From: Candidatus Ferrigenium altingense
GTDB taxonomy: Bacteria > Pseudomonadota > Gammaproteobacteria > Burkholderiales > Gallionellaceae
Direction: 5' to 3'
DNA: 64,000 bases
Assembly (NCBI GenBank): GCA_020621985.1
Contig: JAHRYS010000003.1
Location: 248,001-312,000 of the forward strand
Shown: piece after piece, positions 9,351 to 18,751 of the stretch
Layout: each line of letters opens with the position of its first letter
How positions within the stretch are numbered: the stretch's first letter is position 1
Position numbers and translations under genes: made by a program
The notes under the pieces: generated by a model
The model's input: only the letters and a program-made list of their open reading frames with translations
Told to the model about the DNA's origin: nothing
Database searches by the model: none

Positions 9351-10000
9351 AACCGATACGCATTTTGATCGTTGACGACCACACGCTGCTCCGCAGCGGC
9401 ATCAAGCTGGCTTTGCAGCGGCACGAAGGATTCGAGGTGGTGGGCGAGGCCGGCGACGGGCTGGAAGGCATCAAACGCGCCAAACAGCTCAAGCCAGACG
9501 TGGTGCTGCTCGATCTGCATATGCCCGGCACCAGCGGGCTGGAAGCCTTGCGCGTGCTGGTGGAAGATGTGCCGGAAACGCAAGTTGTCATGCTCACCGT
9601 TTCGGAAGATGCCGAAGATCTGCTGGAAACGCTGCGCGCCGGGGCGCGCGGTTACCTGCTGAAAAATATCGATACCGAGTTCCTGCTGGAGTCGATCCGG
9701 CGCGCAGCGCATGGCGAATCGGTGATGTCACCGCAAATGGCCCACAAGCTGGCCGATTCGCTGCGTGCTCCGCCCAAGGATAATGCACCCGTAGCGGATG
9801 TTAATCCGGGCAAGCTCTCCCCACGCGAACGGGAAATCATCGTCATGCTCGCCCACGGCGCCAGCAACAAGGAAATCGCCCGCGTGCTCAACCTGTCTGA
9901 ATCCACCATCAAGATTCATGTGCAAGGCATCTTGCGCAAGCTCAACATCGCTAAACGCGTGCAGGCTGCCGTGTATGCGGTGGCGCATGGCCTCATTTAA
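9347..10000 (+). CDS. narL: NarL-type response regulator
   Basis: A 217-residue regulator. The receiver domain (1-125) has the acidic pair Asp10-Asp11, phospho-acceptor Asp56 in LLDLHMPG and Lys at about 106. The LuxR-type helix-turn-helix (about 152-212) contains LSPREREII and ASNKEIARVLNLSESTIKIH. It is the cognate partner of the overlapping NarX gene and should bind nar promoters when nitrate is present. Clear NarL heptamers were not found by eye in the downstream gap. Its stop codon overlaps the end of a small ORF on the other strand. Confidence 0.93.
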   Translation: MKPIRILIVDDHTLLRSGIKLALQRHEGFEVVGEAGDGLEGIKRAKQLKPDVVLLDLHMPGTSGLEALRVLVEDVPETQVVMLTVSEDAEDLLETLRAGARGYLLKNIDTEFLLESIRRAAHGESVMSPQMAHKLADSLRAPPKDNAPVADVNPGKLSPREREIIVMLAHGASNKEIARVLNLSESTIKIHVQGILRKLNIAKRVQAAVYAVAHGLI

Positions 10001-10161
10001 TCCGGTTTCCGCAATTTGGTAATTTCTGTGGACGTATAGAGGCTGCGTCCGTCTGTCAGGACATTTTTTGCTTCTGCCTTGCCTAGCTCAATGCGAACGG
10101 ATTTGCTGGCCTTTTTCTTGATGGCAAACAATTTCGCTTCATCCAATCCGCAAAACTCCAT
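9997..10161 (-). CDS. possible small basic protein (54 aa), convergent to narL
   Basis: A minus-strand ORF starting at the ATG at 10161-10159 and ending with a TAA that overlaps the narL stop. It encodes 54 residues, Lys-rich, with a helical central part (EAKLFAIKKKASKS) and the end LYTSTEITKLRKPD. GGTAGGT lies just upstream as a weak ribosome site. The composition is more protein-like than expected for non-coding sequence, but no family is recognised. If it is real, it would be transcribed from the region between narL and narK1 toward narL. Confidence 0.35.
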   Translation of the reverse strand: MEFCGLDEAKLFAIKKKASKSVRIELGKAEAKNVLTDGRSLYTSTEITKLRKPD

Positions 10162-10170
10162 ACCTACCCG

Positions 10171-10186
10171 AAAGAACTAGTTCTTT
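10171..10186. promoter_or_regulatory. 16-bp perfect palindrome upstream of narK1
   Basis: AAAGAACTAGTTCTTT is a perfect palindrome in the gap between narL and narK1, followed on the plus strand by TTTAC. It could be an operator for a dimeric regulator or a short weak terminator for narXL. It does not match the FNR box. Function is not established. Confidence 0.35.
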
Positions 10187-10207
10187 TTACTCGTTTTATT
10201 TGTACTT

Positions 10208-10248
10208 CGGAAGAATGGGCACGCTATCCATGCAAGCCTATTCTTCCG
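10208..10248. promoter_or_regulatory. 9-bp inverted repeat in the narK1 leader
   Basis: CGGAAGAAT at 10208-10216 is repeated inverted as ATTCTTCCG at 10240-10248, with 23 bases between, ending 30 bases before the narK1 start. It could be a paired operator or form a stem in the mRNA leader. No match to a known site is claimed. Confidence 0.35.
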
Positions 10249-10277
10249 CCATACGTTAACCCCAAAGGGGAATCGCT

Positions 10278-11537
10278 GTGGCGTCGCAAAAGTACAAGGC
10301 CTGGTCGGTAGTAATCATGAGCACGCTGGCATTCACGGTGTGCTTCATGATCTGGATGATGTTTGCGGTGATCGGTATCCCGATCAAGCAGACGCTTGGC
10401 CTCAATGAGACACAGTTCGGTTTGCTGATCGCCATGCCGGTTCTTACCGGATCGCTGATCCGCCTGCCGCTCGGCATGCTGACCGACAAGTTCGGCGGGC
10501 GCATCGTGTTCTTCGTGATCATGATTTCCACTGTCATTCCGATTTACCTGATCTCCCTCTGCACCGAGTATTGGCAGTATCTGGTCACCGGCCTGTTCGT
10601 CGGCGTGGCCGGCGGTTCGTTTACGGTGGGTATCGCCTACTGCGCGCGCTGGTTCCCGAAGAACCAGCAAGGCCTGGCGATGGGCATCTTCGGCGCGGGT
10701 AACACCGGTGCTGCGGTGACCAAGCTGGTGGCGCCGCTGATCGTGGTGGCTTACGGCTGGACCATGGTGCCGCAGGTTTATGCGGTGCTGATGCTGGTCA
10801 CCGCAATCGCGTTCTGGTTCTTTACCTTTACCGATCCGTCCCACGTGGCAGGCAAGAGTGTGACGATCCGCGAGCAGCTTGCGGTGCTCAAAGACCCGAC
10901 GGTATGGAAATACTGCCAGTATTACTCCATCGTGTTCGGCGGCTATGTGGCTTTGGCGTTGTGGATGACCAAGTACTACATCAGCGAATACGGTTTCGAC
11001 CTAAAGACGGCAGCTTTGCTAGCCGCCGCATTCAGCATACCCGGCGGCGTGCTGCGCGCGCTGGGCGGCTATTTTTCCGACCGGTTCGGTGCGCATACCA
11101 TCACCTGGTGGGTGATGCTGGTGTCGATGGTCTGCCTGTTTGTCCTGTCTTTCCCGCATGCCGAATTCACCATCAAGACCGTGACCGGTCCGGCCACTTT
11201 TCACGTGGGGCTCGACGCGACCACCTTCACTATCATCATGTTCACCTTGGGTATCGCTTTTGCGATAGGCAAGGCATCGGTATTCAAATATATCTCCGAT
11301 GATTACCCGCGCAATATCGGTGTGATTTCCGGCATCGTGGGGCTGGCCGGCGGCATGGGCGGGTTCCTGCTGCCGATCATGTTCGGCGCGCTGGTGGACC
11401 TGACGGGTATCCGCTCTTCTTCCTTCATGCTGATGTTCGGCATCGTATGGGTGTCCCTGATGTGGATGTACTGGACCGAAGTGCGAACGCTCGACAAGTC
11501 GGCAAAAAAGAGAAAAGTTGCAGATTCACTTGAGTAA
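10278..11537 (+). CDS. narK1: NarK1-type nitrate/nitrite major facilitator transporter
   Basis: A 419-residue major facilitator protein with twelve predicted helices. It starts at GTG preceded by AAAGGGGAA. Signature segments include RLPLGMLTDKFGGR, GNTGAAVTKLVAP, the second-half DRFGAH motif and GIVGLAGGMGGFLLP, typical of the nitrate-nitrite porter family. NarK1-type proteins are usually nitrate/proton symporters. It is followed after 37 bases by a second, longer NarK-type gene; in some denitrifiers the two are fused into one protein. Together they should import nitrate for the cytoplasm-facing NarG and release nitrite. Confidence 0.9.
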   Translation: MASQKYKAWSVVIMSTLAFTVCFMIWMMFAVIGIPIKQTLGLNETQFGLLIAMPVLTGSLIRLPLGMLTDKFGGRIVFFVIMISTVIPIYLISLCTEYWQYLVTGLFVGVAGGSFTVGIAYCARWFPKNQQGLAMGIFGAGNTGAAVTKLVAPLIVVAYGWTMVPQVYAVLMLVTAIAFWFFTFTDPSHVAGKSVTIREQLAVLKDPTVWKYCQYYSIVFGGYVALALWMTKYYISEYGFDLKTAALLAAAFSIPGGVLRALGGYFSDRFGAHTITWWVMLVSMVCLFVLSFPHAEFTIKTVTGPATFHVGLDATTFTIIMFTLGIAFAIGKASVFKYISDDYPRNIGVISGIVGLAGGMGGFLLPIMFGALVDLTGIRSSSFMLMFGIVWVSLMWMYWTEVRTLDKSAKKRKVADSLE

Positions 11538-11574
11538 GTGGGTATCAAATTTCAATAAAAGGAGAATTTGAGTC

Positions 11575-13245
11575 ATGGCAAACAAGAAAGAACAACGCGG
11601 GGCGGCGGGAGCAGAAGGCTCGGCCAGCTATAGTTCCGCCGACATCGAGAAGTGGGATGTCGAGGACAATGCCTTCTGGGAATCGAAGGGTAAAAAAATC
11701 GCCAGCCGCAACCTGTGGATTTCGATCCCGAGCCTCTTGCTTGGCTTCGCGATCTGGTTGATGTGGGGCATCATCACGGTGCAGATGATCAACCTCGGCT
11801 TTCCCTTTAAGCCGGCAGAATTGTTTACCCTGACCGCCATTTCCGGGCTGATGGGCGCAACCTTCCGTATTCCAGCGTCGTTCTTCATCCGCCTCAGCGG
11901 CGGGCGCAACACGGTCTTTCTGACCACCGCGTTATTGATGATTCCGGCCATCGGGGCGGGCATCGCGTTGCAGGATAAGACCACACCGCTATGGGTGTTT
12001 CAGATGCTGGCGTTTCTGTCCGGTATCGGCGGTGGCAACTTCGCCTGTTCGATGTCCAACATCAGCGGCTTCTATCCGAAGCGGTTGCAGGGTACCGCGT
12101 TGGGCCTCAACGCCGGGCTGGGCAACTTCGGCGTAACCACCATGCAGATTCTGATCCCGCTGGTGATGACCGCAGGTATTTTCGGTGCGATGGCGGGTGA
12201 GCCGATGACCTTGATCAAGGACTCGGGCTGGATTCTCGGCAAGATATTGGCCGGCACTCCAACCTACATCCAGAACGCCGGTTTCGTCTGGCTGCTGGCG
12301 CTGATCCCGCTGGCCTTTCTCGGTTTCTTCGGCATGAATAACCTGCTGCCGCTGTCGCCCAATTATGGTGGCACGCTGGCTGGTTTCGCCAAGATACTTT
12401 ATCTGTGGCTGCTGACCTGCATCGTTGGTGTAGTCGGACTCTACCTGTATCTTCCGGCGCCGACCGGCCTCGGCCTGCTCAACATGTGGGTGGCGTTGCC
12501 GCTGATCATGGTTTCCATGTTGTTCGTGATGAAGCTCGCGGCGTTCGGCGAGATGAAGGCGGGCATCAACAAACAGTTCGCTATCTTCAGCAACAAGCAT
12601 ACTTGGTCCTTGACCGTGCTCTATCTGCTCACTTTCGGTTCGTTCATCGGCTTTTCGATGGCCTTGCCGCTGTCCATCACGGTGATCTTTGGCGTACAGC
12701 ATGTGATCGACCCGGCAACCGGTCTGATGGCGCATACCCTGAAGAACCCTAACGCACCTTCCGCACTGACCTATGCCTGGATCGGCCCGTTTATCGGCGC
12801 GCTGATCCGCCCGGTGGGCGGCTGGATTTCCGACAAGGTCGGCGGCTCCATCGTCACCCAGATCATTTCGGCGGTGATGGTAGTGGCTTCGGCCGCAGCG
12901 GGTTACGTGATGATGCTGGCCTACAAATCGGCAACACCTGAAGAATATTTCATGATCTTCATGGTGCTGTTCGTGGTGCTGTTTGCCGCATCGGGATTGG
13001 GTAACGGCTCCACCTTCCGCACCGTGGGCGTGATTTTTGACCGCGCCCAGGCCGGCCCGGTACTCGGCTGGACATCCGCCGCTGCCGCTTACGGCGCGTT
13101 CATCGCCCCGGTGGTGATCGGCGGGCAGATCAAGGCTGGTACGCCGGAAATGGCCATGTATGGATTCGCAGTGTTCTACGCCTTATGCCTCGTTTTGAAC
13201 TGGTGGTTTTACTTGCGTAGCGGCTCTGAGATCAAGAACCCGTAA
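11575..13245 (+). CDS. narK2: NarK2-type nitrate/nitrite antiporter
   Basis: A 556-residue major facilitator protein preceded by AAGGAG. It has a soluble N-terminal tail of about 50 residues and then twelve or more helices. FRIPASFFIRLSGGRN and GIGGGNFACSMSNISGFYPK match the nitrate signature; PVGGWISDKVGG is the second-half motif. This longer form resembles NarK2, thought to exchange nitrate for nitrite. Paired transporters directly before narGHJI are common in denitrifying proteobacteria. The order narK1-narK2-narG and the short gaps suggest one transcription unit. Confidence 0.9.
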   Translation: MANKKEQRGAAGAEGSASYSSADIEKWDVEDNAFWESKGKKIASRNLWISIPSLLLGFAIWLMWGIITVQMINLGFPFKPAELFTLTAISGLMGATFRIPASFFIRLSGGRNTVFLTTALLMIPAIGAGIALQDKTTPLWVFQMLAFLSGIGGGNFACSMSNISGFYPKRLQGTALGLNAGLGNFGVTTMQILIPLVMTAGIFGAMAGEPMTLIKDSGWILGKILAGTPTYIQNAGFVWLLALIPLAFLGFFGMNNLLPLSPNYGGTLAGFAKILYLWLLTCIVGVVGLYLYLPAPTGLGLLNMWVALPLIMVSMLFVMKLAAFGEMKAGINKQFAIFSNKHTWSLTVLYLLTFGSFIGFSMALPLSITVIFGVQHVIDPATGLMAHTLKNPNAPSALTYAWIGPFIGALIRPVGGWISDKVGGSIVTQIISAVMVVASAAAGYVMMLAYKSATPEEYFMIFMVLFVVLFAASGLGNGSTFRTVGVIFDRAQAGPVLGWTSAAAAYGAFIAPVVIGGQIKAGTPEMAMYGFAVFYALCLVLNWWFYLRSGSEIKNP

Positions 13246-13263
13246 AGGGCTTTATGTAGGGCG

Positions 13264-13285
13264 GGTTGGCCGCATACGGCCAACC
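13264..13285 (+). repeat. 9-bp stem-loop between narK2 and narG
   Basis: GGTTGGCCG, a CATA loop, then CGGCCAACC form a perfect stem 18 bases after narK2. It lacks a following U-run, so it is more likely an mRNA-processing or stability hairpin, or a REP-like repeat (it is preceded by GTAGGGCG), than a strong terminator. Confidence 0.5.
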
Positions 13286-13373
13286 TGAAAAATGAAGGCT
13301 GGCTACGGGTTTGAGAACAGAAAACCCAGAGCCGGGAAGATTGAATAAACTTTTACACAGGAGCAGAAAAAGC

Positions 13374-16300
13374 ATGAGTCACTTTCTCGATCGATTGACG
13401 TATTTTGTAGGCATGAAGGACAAGGAGACTTTCTCCAACGGTCACGGCATCGTCACCAACGAAGATCGCCAGTGGGAATCCGCCTACCGCACTCGCTGGT
13501 CGCATGACAAGGTCGTGCGCTCCACGCACGGCGTGAACTGCACCGGCGGTTGTTCTTGGAGGATTTTTGTCAAGAACGGCCTGGTAGCTTACGAGATGCA
13601 GCAAACCGACTATCCGCGCACTCGCGAGGACTTGCCTAACCATGAACCGCGGGGTTGCCAGCGCGGTGCTTCCTACTCCTGGTATTTATACAGCCCGCAC
13701 CGGATCAAGCACCCGCTGATTCGTGGCCGTCTGCTCGACCTGTACCGCGCCGAGCGCAAGGCCGGCAAGGATCCGGTGGAAGCATGGGCCGCAATTCAGG
13801 CCGACCCGAACAAGCGCAAACAATACGTTCACGTGCGCGGCCTCGGCGGTTTTGTGCGCACTAAGTGGGATGAAGTCAACGAAATCATCGCCGCCGCCAA
13901 TATTTACACCATCAAAAAATGGGGCCCGGATCGTATTTTCGGCTTCTCACCGATCCCGGCCATGTCGCAAATTTCTTACGCATCCGGTGCGCGCTATCTT
14001 TCCCTGATCGGTGGTGTCTGCGGTTCGTTCTACGACTGGTACTGCGACTTGCCGGCGGCATCCCCGCAAACCTGGGGCGAGCAGACCGACGTGCCGGAAT
14101 CGGCCGATTGGTATAACTCCACCTACATTATCGTCACTGGCTCGAGTCTGCCGACCACGCGCACGCCGGATGCTCACTTCGCCGTCGAGGCGCGTTACAA
14201 CGGCACCAAAATTATTGCGATGAGCCCCGACTATGGCGAACATGTCAAACTTGCCGATCTGTGGATGCCAGTCAACCCCGGCTGCGATACAGCCGCCTTC
14301 CTGGCATTCGGGCATGTCGCACTGAAAGAGTTTTACATCGACAAGCAGGATCCGTATTTCCAGGAATACGCCCGGAAGTACACTGACTTGCCGATCCAGG
14401 TGACCTTGCGCAAGCAAGGTGATGCCTATGTGTCTGACCGCTGCCTGAATGCTGCCGATTTTGCCGGCAATCTGGGCGAATCCAACAACCCGGAATGGAA
14501 AACCATCGTTTATGACGAAAAGACCAAGGCATATGTCGCGCCGAACGGTTCCATCGGTTTCCGCTGGGGCGAGGAAGGCAGATGGAATCTGCTGCCGAAG
14601 AATGCCGCCAACCAGCAGGAAATTCTCGCCGAACTGACCTGCATAAACAGCAAAGACGCGGTGGTTTCAGTCGGCTTCCCGCACTTCACGCCAGGCGAAG
14701 ATGAATTGTTGTTCCGCAACGTGCCGGTGCGCAAGCTGAAGCTGGCCAACGGTGAAGAAGTCCTGGTTACTTCTGTGTTCGATATGCAGGTTGCGCAATA
14801 CGGCATTGACCGTGGCTTGGGCGGCTCCAATGTCGCCAAGGACTATAACGATGCCAACGTGGCCTATACACCGGCATGGGCATCCAAGGTCACAGGCATC
14901 AAGGCTATGGATATCGAGCGCACTGGTCGTGAATTTGCGATGAATGCTTCGCAAACTCATGGCAAATCCATGGTAATCATGGGTGCGGCAATTAACCACT
15001 GGTATCACAACGACATGACGTACCGGAGCGTCATGAACATGCTGCATATTTGCGGCTGCGTCGGCCAATCGGGCGGCGGCTGGGCGCACTATGTGGGGCA
15101 GGAGAAACTGCGTCCGCAAGCAGGCTGGGCGCCGATTGCCTTTGCGCTTGACTGGCATCGTCCGCCGCGCCACATGAATTCCACTTCATACTGGTATTTC
15201 CACACCGATCAGTGGCGCTACGAAACTCTCAAGGCGGAAGATATTACGTCGCCTGCCGGCAGGAACAAGAACGCAAAAGAGGGCTATTCGATCGCCGACT
15301 ACAACGTCTCAGCGGTTCGCATGGGCTGGTTGCCGGGCTTTCCTCAATGGAACGTCAATCCGCTCGATCTGGTGGATGAAGCGGCAAAGGCAGGTGCCAC
15401 CGACGAAGCTGGCGTTTCAAAGTACGTTGTCGAGAAACTCAAGTCTGGCTCCATGGATATCTCCTTTGCCGACCCGGATGCCGAGCATAACTGGCCGCGC
15501 AATATCTTCGTGTGGCGCGGTAACCTGATCGGCACTTCGGGCAAGGGGCAGCAGTACTTCCTGAAACATCTGCTGGGCGCGCAAAACAACGTGTTGCAGG
15601 AGGGTGGGGACGGGAACCACAATAAGTTGATCAAATGGCATGATGAGGGCCCCGCAGGCAAGCTGGATCTGTTTGTGGATATCAACTTCCGTCTCAACTC
15701 CACCGGCGCTTACTCGGACATCATCTTGCCGACCGCAACTTGGTACGAGAAGAATGACCTGAATACCACCGACATGCACCCCTTCATTCATCCGCTGTCG
15801 GAGGCGGTGTCGCCGGGCTGGGAATCCAAGTCAGACTGGCAGATTTTCAAGGAACTCGCCAGGGTCTTTTCGGGTATGGCCGGCAAGCATCTTGGCACGC
15901 GTAAGGATATCGTTTCCTTTCCGATGCAACACGATTCGCCGCTCGAAATGGCGCAACCGTTTGGCCAGGTAAAAGAGTGGCACAAGGGCGAATGCGAGCC
16001 GATCCCAGGCAAGACCATGCCACTGCTCAAGCTGGTGGAGCGCGACTATGGCAGTATCTATAACAAATACATCGCGATCGGCCCGTTGATGGTAACGCTT
16101 GGTAACAACGTCAAGGGGCTCGACTGGAACACCGAAGCAGAATACGAGGAACTCAAGCTGTGCAATTACACGGTGAAAGTCCCCGGTGTTTCCTATGGCA
16201 TGCCGTCCTTGGAGGAGGATATCTATGTGTGTGATTCAATCATGCGCATGGCACCTGAAACCTGCGGCGAAGTGGCGCATAAGTCGTGGTCTGCATTGTC

Positions 16301-17141
16301 CAAGAAAACTGGCATCTCCCATCACCATTTGTATTCTGCCCGTCAAGAGGACAAGATCACCTTCCGCGATATCCAGGTTCAACCGCGCAAGATCATTACC
16401 GCGCCAACCTGGTCTGGTATCGAGTCCGAGCATGTGTCCTATACCTCTTGCTACACCAATATTCATGAGCATATCCCGTTCCGCACTCTGACCGGCCGAG
16501 CCCATTTCTACCAGGATCATGAATGGTTCCAGGACTTTGGCGAGACTTTCTGTTGCTTCCGTCCGCCACAGGATCTGAAGTCATTCAAGAATGTTCCGGC
16601 AAAGATACTGAATAAACCGCATCTCAAACTGAGGATGCTCACGCCGCATGGCAAGTGGGGTATTCACTCGAGCTATCAGGATACGTTGCGCATGCTGACG
16701 CTATTCCGCGGCGGCCCACATATCTGGATTTCCGAACTTGACGCCAAGCAGATCGGGCTCAAGGACAACGATTGGGTGGAGCTGATCAACAGTAATGGCA
16801 CCTCCATGTGCCGTGTTGTAGTTTCGCAGCGTATTCCACGCGGCACGTCGGTGATGCATCATTCCCAGGAGAAACACATAAACCAGCCGGGATCGGTCAC
16901 CACCAACAAACGCGCCGGCACCCACAATGCGACGACCCGCATCATCATGAAACCGACCAACATGGTAGGCGGTTACGTGCAACTGGCCTACAGCTTCAAT
17001 TACTACGGCACGGTGGGATGCAACCGCGATACCGAGATCATCATGCACAAGGTTGAGGATCAGGATATCAACTGGCTGGAGGCGCCGCTTACCCCTGAAC
17101 GGGAAGCAAACCGCAACCCGCCCGGAATCGGTAAGCGTTAA
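13374..17141 (+). CDS. narG: respiratory nitrate reductase alpha subunit
   Basis: A 1255-residue molybdopterin-containing catalytic subunit reducing nitrate to nitrite at the inner face of the membrane. The [4Fe-4S] FS0 ligands are visible as His52, Cys56, Cys60 and Cys95 (HGVNCTGGC, then EPRGC). The likely Mo ligand is Asp225 in WYCDLPAASPQTWGEQ. The length is close to the about 1247 residues of E. coli NarG. The frame extends 21 codons further upstream, but the ATG at 13374 has AGGAG upstream and gives the family N-terminus MSHFLDRLTYF. It is followed by narH, narJ and narI. A nitrite oxidoreductase role is much less likely given the full narGHJI set and cytoplasmic-type features. Confidence 0.96.
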   Translation: MSHFLDRLTYFVGMKDKETFSNGHGIVTNEDRQWESAYRTRWSHDKVVRSTHGVNCTGGCSWRIFVKNGLVAYEMQQTDYPRTREDLPNHEPRGCQRGASYSWYLYSPHRIKHPLIRGRLLDLYRAERKAGKDPVEAWAAIQADPNKRKQYVHVRGLGGFVRTKWDEVNEIIAAANIYTIKKWGPDRIFGFSPIPAMSQISYASGARYLSLIGGVCGSFYDWYCDLPAASPQTWGEQTDVPESADWYNSTYIIVTGSSLPTTRTPDAHFAVEARYNGTKIIAMSPDYGEHVKLADLWMPVNPGCDTAAFLAFGHVALKEFYIDKQDPYFQEYARKYTDLPIQVTLRKQGDAYVSDRCLNAADFAGNLGESNNPEWKTIVYDEKTKAYVAPNGSIGFRWGEEGRWNLLPKNAANQQEILAELTCINSKDAVVSVGFPHFTPGEDELLFRNVPVRKLKLANGEEVLVTSVFDMQVAQYGIDRGLGGSNVAKDYNDANVAYTPAWASKVTGIKAMDIERTGREFAMNASQTHGKSMVIMGAAINHWYHNDMTYRSVMNMLHICGCVGQSGGGWAHYVGQEKLRPQAGWAPIAFALDWHRPPRHMNSTSYWYFHTDQWRYETLKAEDITSPAGRNKNAKEGYSIADYNVSAVRMGWLPGFPQWNVNPLDLVDEAAKAGATDEAGVSKYVVEKLKSGSMDISFADPDAEHNWPRNIFVWRGNLIGTSGKGQQYFLKHLLGAQNNVLQEGGDGNHNKLIKWHDEGPAGKLDLFVDINFRLNSTGAYSDIILPTATWYEKNDLNTTDMHPFIHPLSEAVSPGWESKSDWQIFKELARVFSGMAGKHLGTRKDIVSFPMQHDSPLEMAQPFGQVKEWHKGECEPIPGKTMPLLKLVERDYGSIYNKYIAIGPLMVTLGNNVKGLDWNTEAEYEELKLCNYTVKVPGVSYGMPSLEEDIYVCDSIMRMAPETCGEVAHKSWSALSKKTGISHHHLYSARQEDKITFRDIQVQPRKIITAPTWSGIESEHVSYTSCYTNIHEHIPFRTLTGRAHFYQDHEWFQDFGETFCCFRPPQDLKSFKNVPAKILNKPHLKLRMLTPHGKWGIHSSYQDTLRMLTLFRGGPHIWISELDAKQIGLKDNDWVELINSNGTSMCRVVVSQRIPRGTSVMHHSQEKHINQPGSVTTNKRAGTHNATTRIIMKPTNMVGGYVQLAYSFNYYGTVGCNRDTEIIMHKVEDQDINWLEAPLTPEREANRNPPGIGKR

Positions 17142-17176
17142 TCGTCGCGTGAATTAGGATAAATTAGGAGAAACTT

Positions 17177-18742
17177 ATGAAAGTACGTGCACAATTCGCA
17201 TTCATCTTTAACCTGGACAAGTGTATCGGCTGCCACACCTGTTCAGTGACGTGCAAAAACACCTGGACCAACCGCAAGGGCGTGGAATATGTCTGGTTCA
17301 ATAACGTCGAATCCAAGCCCGGCATTGGTTACCCCAAGGATTGGGAAAACCAGGAAAAATGGCGGGGCGGCTGGACGCTGGCCAACGGCAAGCTGGAGCT
17401 GAAGTCCGGCGGGCGCGCATCGAAGCTGCTGAACATCTTCTCCAACCCGGACTTGCCGCAGATCGACGATTACTACGAGCCGTTCACCTACAACTATGCG
17501 CGCCTGCAAAATGCGCCGCTGTCTGAAGCCGCGCCAACGGCACGTCCGCTCTCGCAGATTACCGGTGAGTCCATCGATAAGATCAAATGGGGACCGAACT
17601 GGGAAGATATGATGGCAGGGGAGTGGTCCGAACGCAACGTAGACAAGAACATGGATGGCGTTGGCAGGGATATCTATGGCCAGTTCGAGAAAACCTTCCA
17701 TCTGTATTTGCCGCGTATCTGCAATCACTGTCTGAACCCGGCCTGTGTGGCTTCCTGCCCATCCGGTTCGCTCTACAAGCGTGAAGAAGACGGTATCGTG
17801 CTGGTCGATCAGGACAAATGCCGCGGCTGGCGTATGTGCATGAGTTCCTGCCCATACAAGAAGGTGTATTACAACTGGGAATCCGGCAAGGCCGAAAAGT
17901 GTATCGCCTGCTACCCGCGCGTCGAAAACGGCCTCGCGACAATCTGTTCCGAAACCTGCGTCGGTCGTATCCGCTACAACGGCATCATATTCTATGACGC
18001 TGACCGTATCTCGGAGTTGGCCAGCACGACAAACGAGCAGGATCTGTATGAAGCACAGTGCAAAATCTTCCTTGACCCAAATGATCCGAAAGTGATCGCC
18101 GCCGCCCGTGCGGAAGGCATCAACGAAGACTGGATCATTGCGGCGCAGAAATCGCCCGTCTACAAGATGGCGATTGACTGGAAGATAGCCTTCCCGCTGC
18201 ATCCGGAATTCCGCACATTGCCGATGGTGTGGTATGTGCCGCCGCTGTCTCCGGTCGCAAACGCGATTGATCAGGGCAAGCTGAAAACCACTCCGGATGG
18301 CGTGATTCCGATGTCTGGCGAGATGCGCGTGCCGGTCAGGTATCTTGCCAACCTGATGACCGCAGGCAAGGAAGCACCGATCGTGCTGGCCCTGAACCGC
18401 ATGATTGCGATGCGCAGCTACCAGCGGATGAAGCGTGTGGAAGGCGTAGTCAATACCAAGGCGCTGGAGGCTGCGGGGATGACCGAGGAAATGGCGCAGG
18501 ATATGTACCGTTACCTGGCGATTGCCAATTACGAAGACCGCTTCGTTGTCCCCACCAGTCACGAGGAAGAGCGTCTGGACGATTCCCATGGCCATCAGGG
18601 GCAGAACGGCTTCACCTTCGGCAACGATTCTTCGACCGGTATCAGTAAGGTCACGTTGTTCCCTAGACGCCGCAAGGAATCTATGGAACCAAGGGAAATG
18701 GCTCCATTCGTGGGTGACGGTGCATTCACGGGCGACCGTTAA
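17177..18742 (+). CDS. narH: respiratory nitrate reductase beta subunit
   Basis: A 521-residue iron-sulfur subunit that carries electrons from the NarI hemes to NarG. The four Cys groups are visible: CIGCHTCSVTCKNTW near the N-terminus, CNHCLNPACVASCP, CRGWRMCMSSCP and CIACYP with CSETCVGR. Trp218 in CRGWRMC replaces a Cys, giving the [3Fe-4S] cluster typical of NarH. The length is slightly above the E. coli protein (512). AGGAG precedes the ATG. It lies 35 bases after narG and 9 bases before narJ. It is expected to be membrane-associated on the cytoplasmic side. Confidence 0.96.
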   Translation: MKVRAQFAFIFNLDKCIGCHTCSVTCKNTWTNRKGVEYVWFNNVESKPGIGYPKDWENQEKWRGGWTLANGKLELKSGGRASKLLNIFSNPDLPQIDDYYEPFTYNYARLQNAPLSEAAPTARPLSQITGESIDKIKWGPNWEDMMAGEWSERNVDKNMDGVGRDIYGQFEKTFHLYLPRICNHCLNPACVASCPSGSLYKREEDGIVLVDQDKCRGWRMCMSSCPYKKVYYNWESGKAEKCIACYPRVENGLATICSETCVGRIRYNGIIFYDADRISELASTTNEQDLYEAQCKIFLDPNDPKVIAAARAEGINEDWIIAAQKSPVYKMAIDWKIAFPLHPEFRTLPMVWYVPPLSPVANAIDQGKLKTTPDGVIPMSGEMRVPVRYLANLMTAGKEAPIVLALNRMIAMRSYQRMKRVEGVVNTKALEAAGMTEEMAQDMYRYLAIANYEDRFVVPTSHEEERLDDSHGHQGQNGFTFGNDSSTGISKVTLFPRRRKESMEPREMAPFVGDGAFTGDR

Positions 18743-18751
18743 GGGGAAATC

